NCBI GenBank assembly: GCA_023231365.1
Contig: JALNVO010000191.1
Coordinates: forward strand, 1 to 5,483
Source of the DNA: Fibrobacteraceae bacterium
GTDB taxonomy: Bacteria > Fibrobacterota > Fibrobacteria > Fibrobacterales > Fibrobacteraceae
DNA length: 5,483 nucleotides
Direction of reading: 5' to 3'
The translations under genes and the position numbers were made by a program. The notes beneath the pieces were generated by a model. That model did no database searches, was not told the DNA's origin, and saw only the letters and a program-made list of their open reading frames with translations. This document shows, piece by piece, positions 1 to 5,431 of the stretch (position 1 is the first letter of the stretch; each line of letters begins with the position of its first letter).

Positions 1-369
1 AGAAAGCACATTGACAATCACTTGAACTTCACGAGTGAAATTCTCAGGGAACATCGGACGAATCGGACGGTCAATGATACGGGCGGAAAGAATTTCGTCA
101 TCGCTCGGACGTCCCGATTCTCGCTTGTTATAACCACCCGGAAGGCGGCCCGCAGCATACGACTTTTCACGATATTCAACAGTGAGGGGGAAAAAATCCC
201 CTTCCTTCTCAGGCCCGAAGCAGACCGTGGCCATTACGAACGCGTCACCCAACTTAATGACGGCCGATCCAGAAGCCTGCTTAGCGAGGCGGCCCGTTTC
301 CATTACGACTTCACTTCCATCGGGGAGCCTCGTCGAAACTTCCTTGGGCACTAACATTTTATATTCCAT
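1..369 (-). CDS. pnp: Polynucleotide phosphorylase, N-terminal part (cut by window edge)
   Basis: Polynucleotide phosphorylase is a trimeric cytoplasmic 3'-to-5' exoribonuclease that degrades RNA with phosphate, releasing nucleoside diphosphates, often within the RNA degradosome. Only the first 123 codons are here; the frame is open to base 1 and must continue beyond it. The visible part is the start of the first RNase PH-like domain: FFPLTV at residues 59-64, AAGRLPGGY at 72-80, GRPSDDEIL at 86-94 and RIIDRPIRPMFP at 97-108, all typical of the family. The start is ATG at 369-367, supported by GAGGAG at 375-380, five bases upstream; an in-frame ATG at codon 5 has no comparable site. It lies 19 bp downstream of rpsO, the usual rpsO-pnp arrangement, so co-transcription is likely. 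In E. coli this pair is processed by RNase III and PNPase autoregulates its own message; whether that holds here cannot be seen. Identification is secure. Confidence 0.97.
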   Translation of the reverse strand, partial: MEYKMLVPKEVSTRLPDGSEVVMETGRLAKQASGSAVIKLGDAFVMATVCFGPEKEGDFFPLTVEYREKSYAAGRLPGGYNKRESGRPSDDEILSARIIDRPIRPMFPENFTREVQVIVNVLS

Positions 370-388
370 GAATACTCCTCAAGCGGAA

Positions 389-661
389 TTAACCGCGAAG
401 TCCTAGATCCTTAATCAATTGACGGCAAGCGTTAATGTCTTGCTTCTCGTAGAACTTAAGGAGGTTCTTGCGCTGAGCAACCATCATAGTCATACCACGG
501 AGGGAATGATAATCTTTGCGATGAGTCTTGGCATGTCCCGTAAGATTCTTGATTCTTTCTGTAAGAATCGCAATCTGTACGCGAACAGAGCCTGTATCTT
601 TTTCATTTGCACCGAACTTGGCGGTGAGTTCCTGAGTCTTTTCTTTTGTAATGGTAGCCAT
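389..661 (-). CDS. rpsO: 30S ribosomal protein S15
   Basis: S15 is a primary binding protein of the 30S subunit; it binds the central domain of 16S rRNA at a three-way junction and starts platform assembly. The 90-residue product has the family's usual length. Visible hallmarks are KDTGS at residues 21-25, GHAKTHRKDYHS at 42-53 with the conserved His, Asp and Ser that touch rRNA, RGMTMMVAQRKNLL at 55-68, and the LGLRG ending. The start ATG at 661-659 has GGA six bases upstream (668-670) and a further AAGGA at 674-678. pnp follows after 19 bp. S15 is known to repress its own translation through leader RNA structures in several bacterial groups, using unrelated RNA folds; the upstream region here has hairpin-forming potential that could serve that role, but this is inference. 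Identification is secure. Confidence 0.98.
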   Translation of the reverse strand: MATITKEKTQELTAKFGANEKDTGSVRVQIAILTERIKNLTGHAKTHRKDYHSLRGMTMMVAQRKNLLKFYEKQDINACRQLIKDLGLRG

Positions 662-714
662 TTGCTGTCCATTTCCTTATGGTTATATGATGAAACAAAA
701 AACACAACCTTCGC

Positions 715-751
715 TCTTGTCGCACACGGTGGCGGGCCGTTTTTTACAAGA
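715..751 (-). promoter_or_regulatory. Possible rpsO leader hairpin
   Basis: On the minus strand TCTTGT (746-751) pairs with ACAAGA (715-720). Inside this stem, after a symmetric 5 by 5 internal loop, ACGG (737-740) pairs with CCGT (726-729) around a 7-base C-rich loop. The element ends 53 bases before the rpsO start, where a leader structure for S15 autoregulation would be expected. The stems are short (6 and 4 bp), so stability is modest. If the TTGCAG/TAAAAA promoter were the real one, transcription would begin inside this element and the hairpin would not form. On the plus strand the inner stem followed by six T resembles a very weak terminator. Treat as a candidate only. Confidence 0.25.
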
Positions 752-784
752 ACTCGGGCCAATCTGCAACTGCGGCTCTAATTT

Positions 785-835
785 AGCTTTTTTAAAAAGG
801 CTTCCCTCCAACTTTGTAAAAAAGTTACCTTTTTA
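785..835 (+). promoter_or_regulatory. Competing inverted repeats in front of the membrane protein gene
   Basis: AAAAAGG at 794-800 has two possible partners. Upstream, AGCTTTTTT (785-793) forms a near-perfect palindrome with AAAAAGGCT (794-802), interrupted by one T-G position. Downstream, TAAAAAGG (793-800) is exactly complementary to CCTTTTTA (828-835), with AACTTT (810-815) and AAAGTT (821-826) forming a second hairpin inside the loop. The two folds exclude each other, and the second ends four bases before the ATG at 840, over the place where a ribosome would bind. AT-rich arms of this kind can arise by chance, so the regulatory reading is inference. The element could equally act in the rpsO leader on the other strand. 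Confidence 0.3.
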
Positions 836-839
836 GGCC

Positions 840-1607
840 ATGTTAGAGCGCTTGAATCTTGATTTCAGCTTTTATGATTGGCTTTTAGTCATCATCGTCA
901 CTATTTTCGGTACCATCAGTGCGTATATTAAAGATCCCCAACTCAAAGCCGTCACGGGCACAGTTCCCATCCCATTCGGATTCGCCTACATTGCGATCGG
1001 GCACCCTATCGGAGCCGCCAACGCCGGAGGTGCCCTTCTCTGTCTCCTCTTTGTCCACGTGGTACGCATTCTCACCTACAAGATGCACGTTCCAATCGTC
1101 CTTTCGATTTTAGCGGGAATCATCGCATTCATCGTACCAAGTGCAATACTTCTCCCCATCATGCCCCAAGGAGAATGGTTCTTCTTTCTCATCTGCGCCG
1201 TGAACCTAATCCTCGGCATTTTTCTTTTCAAAACGCAGACTTATCACAAGGGAATTCAGTACAAAACGCCCCTACCCGTGTACATTAAAGCGCCCGCAGT
1301 AGCAGCCGTCGTTGCAGGACTCATGCTCATTAAAAAAATCGTCGGCGGATTTGCCACCAGTTTTCCGATGATGAATTCCATCGTGAGCTACGAAAGCCGC
1401 CATTCCTTAGGCGATCAATGCAGACAACTCCCCTTATTCCTCATCGCAGCGCCATTTATGTTCGTATGGATGCACTACTCCGAAACCCGGTTCTCGTGGA
1501 ACCATTGGTTTGTGCTCGTCACAGGAGTTACTTTGTATATGATAATCTTCATCCCGCTCAATCAGAAGCTTCGCAAGAAAATTGAAGCTGCGGCAAAAGA
1601 GCTATAA
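840..1607 (+). CDS. Polytopic inner-membrane protein, unknown function
   Basis: A 255-residue hydrophobic protein with about seven or eight likely membrane segments (roughly residues 13-30, 40-52, 58-80, 84-107, 112-130, 147-170, 197-213 and 221-240) and a short basic, Ala/Lys-rich tail (NQKLRKKIEAAAKEL). There is no signal peptide and no recognised catalytic motif. Two segments look loosely alike: residues 34-78 (KAVTGTVPIPFGF, later IGHPIGAANAGGALL) and 165-212 (KKIVGGFATSFPMM, later YESRHSLGDQCRQLP). Each has a K..VGG/TG turn, a Pro-containing helix and a polar stretch before the next helix. This recalls small membrane proteins of the GlpM/DUF3147 type with an internal duplication, but that is pattern memory, not a demonstrated match. 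The ATG at 840 has only a poor ribosome site (AGG two bases upstream). The gene is alone on its strand, divergent from rpsO and convergent with the pseudouridine synthase, overlapping its 3' end by 50 bp. Real gene: very likely; function: unknown. Confidence 0.85.
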   Translation: MLERLNLDFSFYDWLLVIIVTIFGTISAYIKDPQLKAVTGTVPIPFGFAYIAIGHPIGAANAGGALLCLLFVHVVRILTYKMHVPIVLSILAGIIAFIVPSAILLPIMPQGEWFFFLICAVNLILGIFLFKTQTYHKGIQYKTPLPVYIKAPAVAAVVAGLMLIKKIVGGFATSFPMMNSIVSYESRHSLGDQCRQLPLFLIAAPFMFVWMHYSETRFSWNHWFVLVTGVTLYMIIFIPLNQKLRKKIEAAAKEL

Positions 1608-2562
1608 CATCGTTCATCTCCGGCGTAAATTTAAGAGATGAGAACCATCGGCCCTCGCTCCAGTAAGGCAAGCGGATGAAAGCTTTATAAGCATAGAGCA
1701 TCTGCGTTCTCGCACCTAGAGCAACAAAATCCGCATTGGATAAGCCTTCTTTAATAAGCTTCTTGTAATAGAATCCGTCAAAAGAATAGAGCTTATCACC
1801 CACCACAGGAAATCCCAAACTCGAAAGATGTGCACGAATCTGATGCTTGCGGCCCGAAAGGAGTTCCGCTTCCACCACGGAAAAAGGCACGGGCACATTT
1901 GCCACCGGAGTTTCAAAATGGCCCAGCTTGCGGAACTTCGTCTTGCAGGGTTTGCCATCGGCGAAAGGATACATCTTGAGCCGAATTTCACTTGAAGGAT
2001 CTTCGCGGAGGGGTTGCTCACAAAGAAATTCTTCTGTGAGAAAATTGCCGCGAACCACGGCTAGATATTTTTTGCGAAGGAGAATGCAATCCAAATTGCG
2101 TTCAAAACGAGCCGCAGTATCTCGAGTCTTGGCAAAAAGCATGATTCCGCCCGTATCCCTATCCAAGCGGTGCATCGGCGAAAGTTCATCGTTGTCAAAA
2201 GCGCGGCGGACAACACCAGTGAACGTATTGTAAAAAATGTGCCCCGTATGATGCACAGGAATTCCAGCAGGTTTCGCCACAATCAAAAACTCGTCATCTT
2301 CAAAAAGAGTTTCAAAATCAGTCGGAACAGGCGGCTCCGTATAATTTTCAACGCGATATACGACCTTGTCCTTTGTTTGTACCACATCATGCGCTTTCGC
2401 CTGATTTCCGTTGAGCGTTACACATCCCGATTCAATCTTCGCTTTCCATTCTTCTGCGGAATGGTACGTAAAACGCTTGCAAAGCTCTTCCAAAAAAGAA
2501 AGTCCCCGATGCTCGGAATAGACTGTACTTTCAAAGAAAAGAGTTTTAGGTACTTCGCTCAT
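1558..2562 (-). CDS. RluA-family pseudouridine synthase with S4-like domain
   Basis: RluA-family enzymes convert specific uridines in rRNA or tRNA to pseudouridine. The 334-residue product has an S4-like RNA-binding segment at about residues 20-70 (WKAKIESGCVTLNG at 39-52) followed by an EPPVP linker at 76-80. The catalytic domain comes next: LIVAKPAGIPVH (93-104), MHRLDRDTGGIMLFAKT (130-146) with Asp134 as the expected catalytic aspartate, and GRKHQIRAHL (237-246) followed by VGD (254-256). All core motifs are intact. The linker style resembles uncharacterised RluA paralogs rather than clear RluC or RluD, so the target uridine cannot be named. The ATG at 2562-2560 overlaps the nadD stop as ATGA and has no Shine-Dalgarno site, implying translation by ribosomes finishing nadD. 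It is the last gene of the minus-strand cluster, and its final 17 codons including the stop lie antisense to the end of the convergent membrane protein gene. Confidence 0.93.
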   Translation of the reverse strand: MSEVPKTLFFESTVYSEHRGLSFLEELCKRFTYHSAEEWKAKIESGCVTLNGNQAKAHDVVQTKDKVVYRVENYTEPPVPTDFETLFEDDEFLIVAKPAGIPVHHTGHIFYNTFTGVVRRAFDNDELSPMHRLDRDTGGIMLFAKTRDTAARFERNLDCILLRKKYLAVVRGNFLTEEFLCEQPLREDPSSEIRLKMYPFADGKPCKTKFRKLGHFETPVANVPVPFSVVEAELLSGRKHQIRAHLSSLGFPVVGDKLYSFDGFYYKKLIKEGLSNADFVALGARTQMLYAYKAFIRLPYWSEGRWFSSLKFTPEMNDVIALLPQLQFSCEASD

Positions 2563-3194
2563 AAGAGGTAGAGTTTATGGCGTTTAATATATTCAAAGAC
2601 TTTGGGGTCTAGGCCTTCTGGGCATCCGCTATAACCGAACAGAAGTTCCTTGCGAATATCCCTGCTTGCATATTTTCCGTCAAAGCCCTCGTCATCGCCC
2701 ACCCAGAACATTTGAGCATAGCCCTTAGAAAGATGAAGAGCCTCATCCGGCTTAGGAGTTCCGCGGCGGTTGAACACAATCAGTTCAAAATCGCGGAGCA
2801 AAAGATGCCCGTTAAATTCCGTGCCAAAAAAATGCAAAGGGTCGCGCCAATGCGGAATGCCCTCGTAACTGTCCGCACCCACCAAAAGGCGAAAATGAAC
2901 ATCTGGGAATTCCTTCTGAAGTTCCGTCATCGAAACATAGGATCCGCGGTAATCACCCATTTTTAGTTCCGATTCCGAAATGCAAATACGAGGATCGCTG
3001 CCCACTACTAAATCTAGCATCGCAAGTCGATCTTCCGCAGAAGCAAAAAGCTTTTTATCCCAGCGATCCGGGCTCGGCACAAACCAAAGTTCATCGCACA
3101 AATTAAGCTTTAAGCAGAGTTTAGCAAGTTTTACATGATCGCGGTGCACAGGGTCGAAAGCACCGCCAAAAATAGCCACAGTCTTAGTAAACAT
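2559..3194 (-). CDS. nadD: Nicotinate-nucleotide adenylyltransferase
   Basis: NadD transfers AMP from ATP to nicotinate mononucleotide, giving deamido-NAD, the penultimate step of NAD synthesis in the cytoplasm. The 211-residue protein has the usual length and family landmarks: the nucleotidyltransferase motif GGAFDPVHRDH (10-20), WFVPSPDRWDKK (37-48), LLVGADSY (103-110) followed by HW (115-116), FNRRG (141-145), and ASRDIR (176-181) at the position of the usual SSTxIR motif. HRDH replaces the more common HxGH; both histidines are kept. The frame can also open at TTG 3203, three codons earlier, but ATG at 3194 places the conserved VAIFGGAFDP at the normal distance from the N terminus. The start overlaps the preceding beta-barrel gene by 11 bp, and the stop overlaps the pseudouridine synthase start by 4 bp. 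Neither junction has a strong ribosome site, consistent with coupled translation. The assignment is strong; the substrate preference for nicotinate over nicotinamide nucleotide is from family, not shown. Confidence 0.93.
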   Translation of the reverse strand: MFTKTVAIFGGAFDPVHRDHVKLAKLCLKLNLCDELWFVPSPDRWDKKLFASAEDRLAMLDLVVGSDPRICISESELKMGDYRGSYVSMTELQKEFPDVHFRLLVGADSYEGIPHWRDPLHFFGTEFNGHLLLRDFELIVFNRRGTPKPDEALHLSKGYAQMFWVGDDEGFDGKYASRDIRKELLFGYSGCPEGLDPKVFEYIKRHKLYLL

Positions 3195-3729
3195 ACACAA
3201 CAAATCCGAGATTCAACTGCAAACGAGTTCCGTGCACGATCATTTCTTGAATGGGATCGTAATGGGAAAGCACCCAGCGGTATTCCATCTCAGAAACAAT
3301 CGCAGACATTGTACTCAACTGGAACGTAGCCCCAAGACCTACGCCCCATTCGTTCCACGCAACATCCCCAATACTTGAAAGATTCTTAGCCCGCGTAAAG
3401 CTCCCCACGATGTAAGGTTTACCCACGCCACCGAGCGAAGCTGCAAGCTGCGCCGAAAGATCACGGCTTTTGATAGATATGCGTTCGCCGTCATCAGAAG
3501 AGCGAGAATAATTGTAAAATCCGCAGCCAAAACGAAGGTAACCCCAGCCACTTAGCCACACGCCCATAAAAGGAGTCATCCGATTAAGCCCCGCGCCATG
3601 CGAGCCATCGTCTAATATGCCATAGCCGGATTCTGCAACACCGCCAATGACAACAGGAATCTTCTGTGCCGAAGCGTGGGAAACAAACAAAAGAAAAGCG
3701 ACTACAAAAAAAAACGGATAAAACCGCAT
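3184..3729 (-). CDS. Small outer-membrane beta-barrel candidate with signal peptide
   Basis: A 181-residue secreted protein of unrecognised family. It begins with a clear Sec signal peptide: Arg2, a hydrophobic core at about 5-17, and a likely cleavage after Ala21 (HASA/QKIP). The mature part is rich in Gly and aromatic residues with alternating hydrophobic strands (for example FMGVWLSGWGYLRFGCGFYNYS at about 54-75, WGVGLGATFQLS at 128-139, LQLNLGFVVYVY at 170-181). It ends in Tyr, as substrates of the beta-barrel assembly machinery often do, which supports an outer-membrane barrel of roughly eight strands. The ATG at 3729 shares its A with the TAA stop of the upstream membrane gene (TAATG), implying coupled translation. 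A TTG eleven codons further upstream (3762) is in frame but would put extra residues before the signal peptide, so I rejected it. Function is unknown; it could be a periplasmic beta protein instead. Confidence 0.8.
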   Translation of the reverse strand: MRFYPFFFVVAFLLFVSHASAQKIPVVIGGVAESGYGILDDGSHGAGLNRMTPFMGVWLSGWGYLRFGCGFYNYSRSSDDGERISIKSRDLSAQLAASLGGVGKPYIVGSFTRAKNLSSIGDVAWNEWGVGLGATFQLSTMSAIVSEMEYRWVLSHYDPIQEMIVHGTRLQLNLGFVVYVY

Positions 3730-4142
3730 TAGGCAAACACCAAAACCAAAACAAACGCGCAAAGCAGAATATTGGAGAACGCATCTATTTTCATTTGTAT
3801 AAAAAGAGGTTTTGAGACATCGGCCTTGGCCATAAGCGCAACCCGGTGAAAACGGTCAGAATAGTAGCACGAAAGGGCAAATTTCAAAAGTACTACGCAC
3901 AATACCCACGGAGCAAAACCCGCCAAATAAGCAATCGTCGCATAAGCAACCGTCAGCACGGCATTCTGAATGACATTGGAACGGCGAAGTCCGTCCGTAG
4001 GCTCGTCTATATCCAACAAAATCTTACGAAATTCGATAATCTTCTTTTGCAGTGAACCATAACTATCGATAAGACGCGCCGCACTATACCCGAAAACGAG
4101 TACAGATGAAAGAATCAATAAACGTGAAAAAAAAGGAATCAT
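3729..4142 (-). CDS. Small inner-membrane protein, unknown function
   Basis: A 137-residue protein I do not recognise. Hydrophobic segments occur at about residues 5-22, 60-76, 77-93 and 117-137, so three or four membrane passes are likely. Between the first and second lies a charged stretch (about 27-58, QKKIIEFRKILLDIDEPTDGLRR in part) that could be a short amphipathic or coiled helix. No catalytic motif is visible. The ATG at 4142 is the only sensible start; AGAGG touches it directly with no spacer, which is unusually close for a Shine-Dalgarno site. The gene follows the MetH-like gene after 34 bp and runs into the beta-barrel gene through a TAATG junction, so the two envelope proteins are probably made together and may act together. 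The open frame, the coupling and the coherent topology argue that it is real. Confidence 0.75.
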   Translation of the reverse strand: MIPFFSRLLILSSVLVFGYSAARLIDSYGSLQKKIIEFRKILLDIDEPTDGLRRSNVIQNAVLTVAYATIAYLAGFAPWVLCVVLLKFALSCYYSDRFHRVALMAKADVSKPLFIQMKIDAFSNILLCAFVLVLVFA

Positions 4143-4151
4143 CCTCTTTAA

Positions 4152-4180
4152 TATATAAAATAGAAAGCAAGGCCCGTTAA
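4152..4180 (-). promoter_or_regulatory. Possible internal promoter before the small membrane protein gene
   Basis: On the minus strand TTAACG (4175-4180) and TATATA (4152-4157) are separated by 17 bp. Transcription would start about three bases before the ATG at 4142, giving an almost leaderless message, which fits the absence of a properly spaced ribosome site but makes the touching AGAGG of little use. The -35 box overlaps the stop codon of the MetH-like gene. The AT-rich gap makes a chance match quite possible; simple read-through from the upstream gene is the alternative. Confidence 0.25.
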
Positions 4181-5064
4181 CATCCTACCCACTTCCGTGC
4201 CGTCTCCAGGCTCCAGCCCTTGCGATTAGCATAATCCACAAGTTGATCTTCACCGATAGGCCCCACACTGAAATAAACGCTCTTCGGATGCGCCAGATAA
4301 TAACCGCAAATCGCATTTTCTGGAATCATCATAAACGAATCCGAAAGTTCAAGTCCGATCCGTTCCTTCACTTGCAAGGCTTCCCAAATAGGAAGTTTCT
4401 CCGTATGATCCCGGCATGCAGGGTAACCGGGAGCAGGTCGGATCCCGAACGGTTTGTGAAATGGAAGAACATACCCCCAATATGAAAACATTACATCGCG
4501 GTGCAGTTTTTCCGAAAAAGCCTCAGTGAGCCGTCCCGCAAGGAAATGCAAAAGCATTGCCGAATAATCATCCCCCGAACGCCGGAACAAGTCAGCCGCC
4601 TCTTTCACACCAAAGCCCACCGAAAGAGCAAAAAGCCCCATAAAATCTATTTCGTGCGGAGAAAGATAATCGGCAAGGCTCTTGAGCGTACCATTATTCT
4701 CAGCCTGCTGTTGGCGCAAAAATTCAATCTTGACCTGAGAAGTCTCCGCAAAAAGTACAATTTCTTCACCATTGCGTTTCACCGGGAAAATGCCGAATAC
4801 AGCACGGGCTTCAATTAATTTATCACTAACAATGCGATTTAAAAACGACTCTGCATCTGTAAAAAGTTTTCGTGCGGCCTCAGCTTTTGGAGTATCACCC
4901 TCCAGAATCTGCGGATATCTTCCGGGAATAGCACATGCAAAAAAGAGTCCATTCCAATCGATGAAGGGCACGAGGGTCTCCAGAGGAACAGCCTTCAACA
5001 CCTGAACTCCAGAAACATTCGGGGGAGGAGAATGAGGCCAGCGATTTTCACAAAGGACGCACAT
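4177..5064 (-). CDS. Stand-alone MetH reactivation (AdoMet-binding) domain protein
   Basis: This 295-residue protein matches the C-terminal activation domain of cobalamin-dependent methionine synthase, which binds S-adenosylmethionine and remethylates oxidised cob(II)alamin. Landmarks (numbering from ATG 5064): a linker-like PPPNVSGVQVLKAVPLETL (13-31), VPFIDW (32-37) with the Asp equivalent to the AdoMet-binding Asp of the E. coli enzyme, GRYPQILE (48-55), GIRPAPGYPACRDHTEK (207-223) with the RPAPGY AdoMet motif, SFMMIPENAICGYYLAHP (243-260) and EDQLVDYANRKG (272-283). The homocysteine, folate and cobalamin domains are absent, and nothing resembling them lies in the 420 bp upstream. The start is uncertain. 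ATG 5064 gives a sensible N terminus (CxxC then ENRW), with an extended -10-like TGTTATATC at 5079-5087 just upstream. TTG 5115 would add 17 hydrophobic residues unsuited to a cytoplasmic enzyme. It may serve a MetH core encoded elsewhere, or be a remnant of a broken metH; intact motifs favour a working protein. Confidence 0.88.
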   Translation of the reverse strand: MCVLCENRWPHSPPPNVSGVQVLKAVPLETLVPFIDWNGLFFACAIPGRYPQILEGDTPKAEAARKLFTDAESFLNRIVSDKLIEARAVFGIFPVKRNGEEIVLFAETSQVKIEFLRQQQAENNGTLKSLADYLSPHEIDFMGLFALSVGFGVKEAADLFRRSGDDYSAMLLHFLAGRLTEAFSEKLHRDVMFSYWGYVLPFHKPFGIRPAPGYPACRDHTEKLPIWEALQVKERIGLELSDSFMMIPENAICGYYLAHPKSVYFSVGPIGEDQLVDYANRKGWSLETARKWVGC

Positions 5065-5262
5065 CAGTGGGAAATGTAGATATAACACAATGCAAGCGGC
5101 AAAAAAGCATTTCAATTTATCAATCTTTTTTTCCGGAGTTAAAGTCTAATTTACTGAAGGTAAAAAGTTTAGGACCTGAATTTTTCAATGAATCTTCAAT
5201 ACGGAAAAGATCTTTGCCATGTGCTTATTTTGTCCGAGGAAAAACACATAAATATTGGTAAA

Positions 5263-5299
5263 AGGCCTCCATCAGGAAGAAAAATCGGGCTAGGCCTCC
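5263..5299. repeat. Short direct repeat AGGCCTCC
   Basis: AGGCCTCC occurs at 5263-5270 and again at 5292-5299, 29 bases apart, flanking a purine-rich spacer. AGGCCT is itself a palindrome. The second copy lies just before the GC-rich inverted repeat, so these are probably edges of one repeat unit rather than an independent element. Confidence 0.5.
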
Positions 5300-5302
5300 G
5301 AG

Positions 5303-5324
5303 ATTCCGGCTCTGGGGCCGGAAT
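5303..5324. repeat. GC-rich inverted repeat, dispersed-repeat type
   Basis: ATTCCGGC (5303-5310) and GCCGGAAT (5317-5324) are perfect 8-bp inverted arms around TCTGGG. Read leftward, this and the flanks encode VIPAPEPESRRP, resembling the 'VIPA...' translations produced by dispersed intergenic repeats in many Gram-negative genomes, such as the dRS3-like ATTCC...GGAAT elements of Neisseria. The element would form a stable hairpin in RNA or DNA. No T-run follows on either side, so it is not an obvious intrinsic terminator. That the repeat is dispersed in this genome is inferred from its style; only one copy is visible here. Confidence 0.7.
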
Positions 5325-5367
5325 GACTGCAGTGAGCACAGCCGTCAACCAAGTCACTCTGGACGAT

Positions 5368-5431
5368 AGATCCGGAGTCTTGACGATAATCTTCAAGCTT
5401 TTTTCAAGTAGATCCGGAGTCCTGGCGATAA
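5368..5431. repeat. Two 22-bp direct repeats
   Basis: Bases 5368-5389 and 5410-5431 match at 20 of 22 positions. Each begins AGATCCGGAGTC, which contains the palindrome TCCGGA, and ends in CGATAA. The start-to-start distance is 42 bp, with CTTCAAGCTTTTTTCAAG between them. A further GACGATA (5362-5368) precedes the first copy and matches GACGATA at 5382-5388 inside it. With only two copies, an uneven neighbour and no adjacent cas genes, this is a small repeat cluster and not a CRISPR array. Confidence 0.7.

Larger units (their letters stand above)
662..839. promoter_or_regulatory. Divergent intergenic region between rpsO and the membrane protein gene
   Basis: This stretch must carry the start signals for rpsO (leftward) and for the membrane protein gene (rightward). 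No promoter is clear-cut. Leftward candidates are TTGCAG (764-769) with TAAAAA (741-746) at 17-bp spacing, or TTTACA (815-820) with TTTAAA (791-796) at 18-bp spacing; both have poor -10 boxes. Read rightward, the second pair becomes TTTAAA then TGTAAA, so it could in principle be used in both directions. The region also contains several inverted repeats, listed separately. There is no good open frame, and no tRNA-like or other recognisable RNA gene. That start signals lie here is certain from the gene layout; the exact boxes are weak guesses. Confidence 0.35.

Noticed and set aside
726..745. Rho-independent terminator on the plus strand (ACGG...CCGT then six T)
   Set aside because: The stem is only 4 bp, and no plus-strand gene lies upstream that would need termination here.
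419..781. Plus-strand open frame opposite rpsO
   Set aside because: It is the antisense shadow of a highly conserved ribosomal protein gene and has no family features.
5065..5115. Extension of the MetH-like protein to TTG 5115 as a lipoprotein-like signal
   Set aside because: The added residues look hydrophobic with a Cys nearby, but the enzyme works in the cytoplasm on cobalamin, and ATG 5064 is the better start. Not fully excluded.
5067..5261. Plus-strand 64-codon open frame overlapping the operon start region
   Set aside because: It has low-complexity, unfamiliar composition and no ribosome site, and it covers the region where the operon promoter should lie.
5303..5324. Intrinsic terminator
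   Set aside because: The hairpin is strong but no run of T follows on either strand; a dispersed repeat explains it better.
5196..5396. 66-codon minus-strand open frame containing VIPAPEPESRRP
   Set aside because: It starts with TTG, has no ribosome site and lies across the inverted repeat; the peptide style is typical of translated intergenic repeats.
5368..5431. Possible miniature CRISPR array
   Set aside because: Only two 22-bp copies with two mismatches, a 20-base spacer containing its own internal repeat, and no cas genes nearby.
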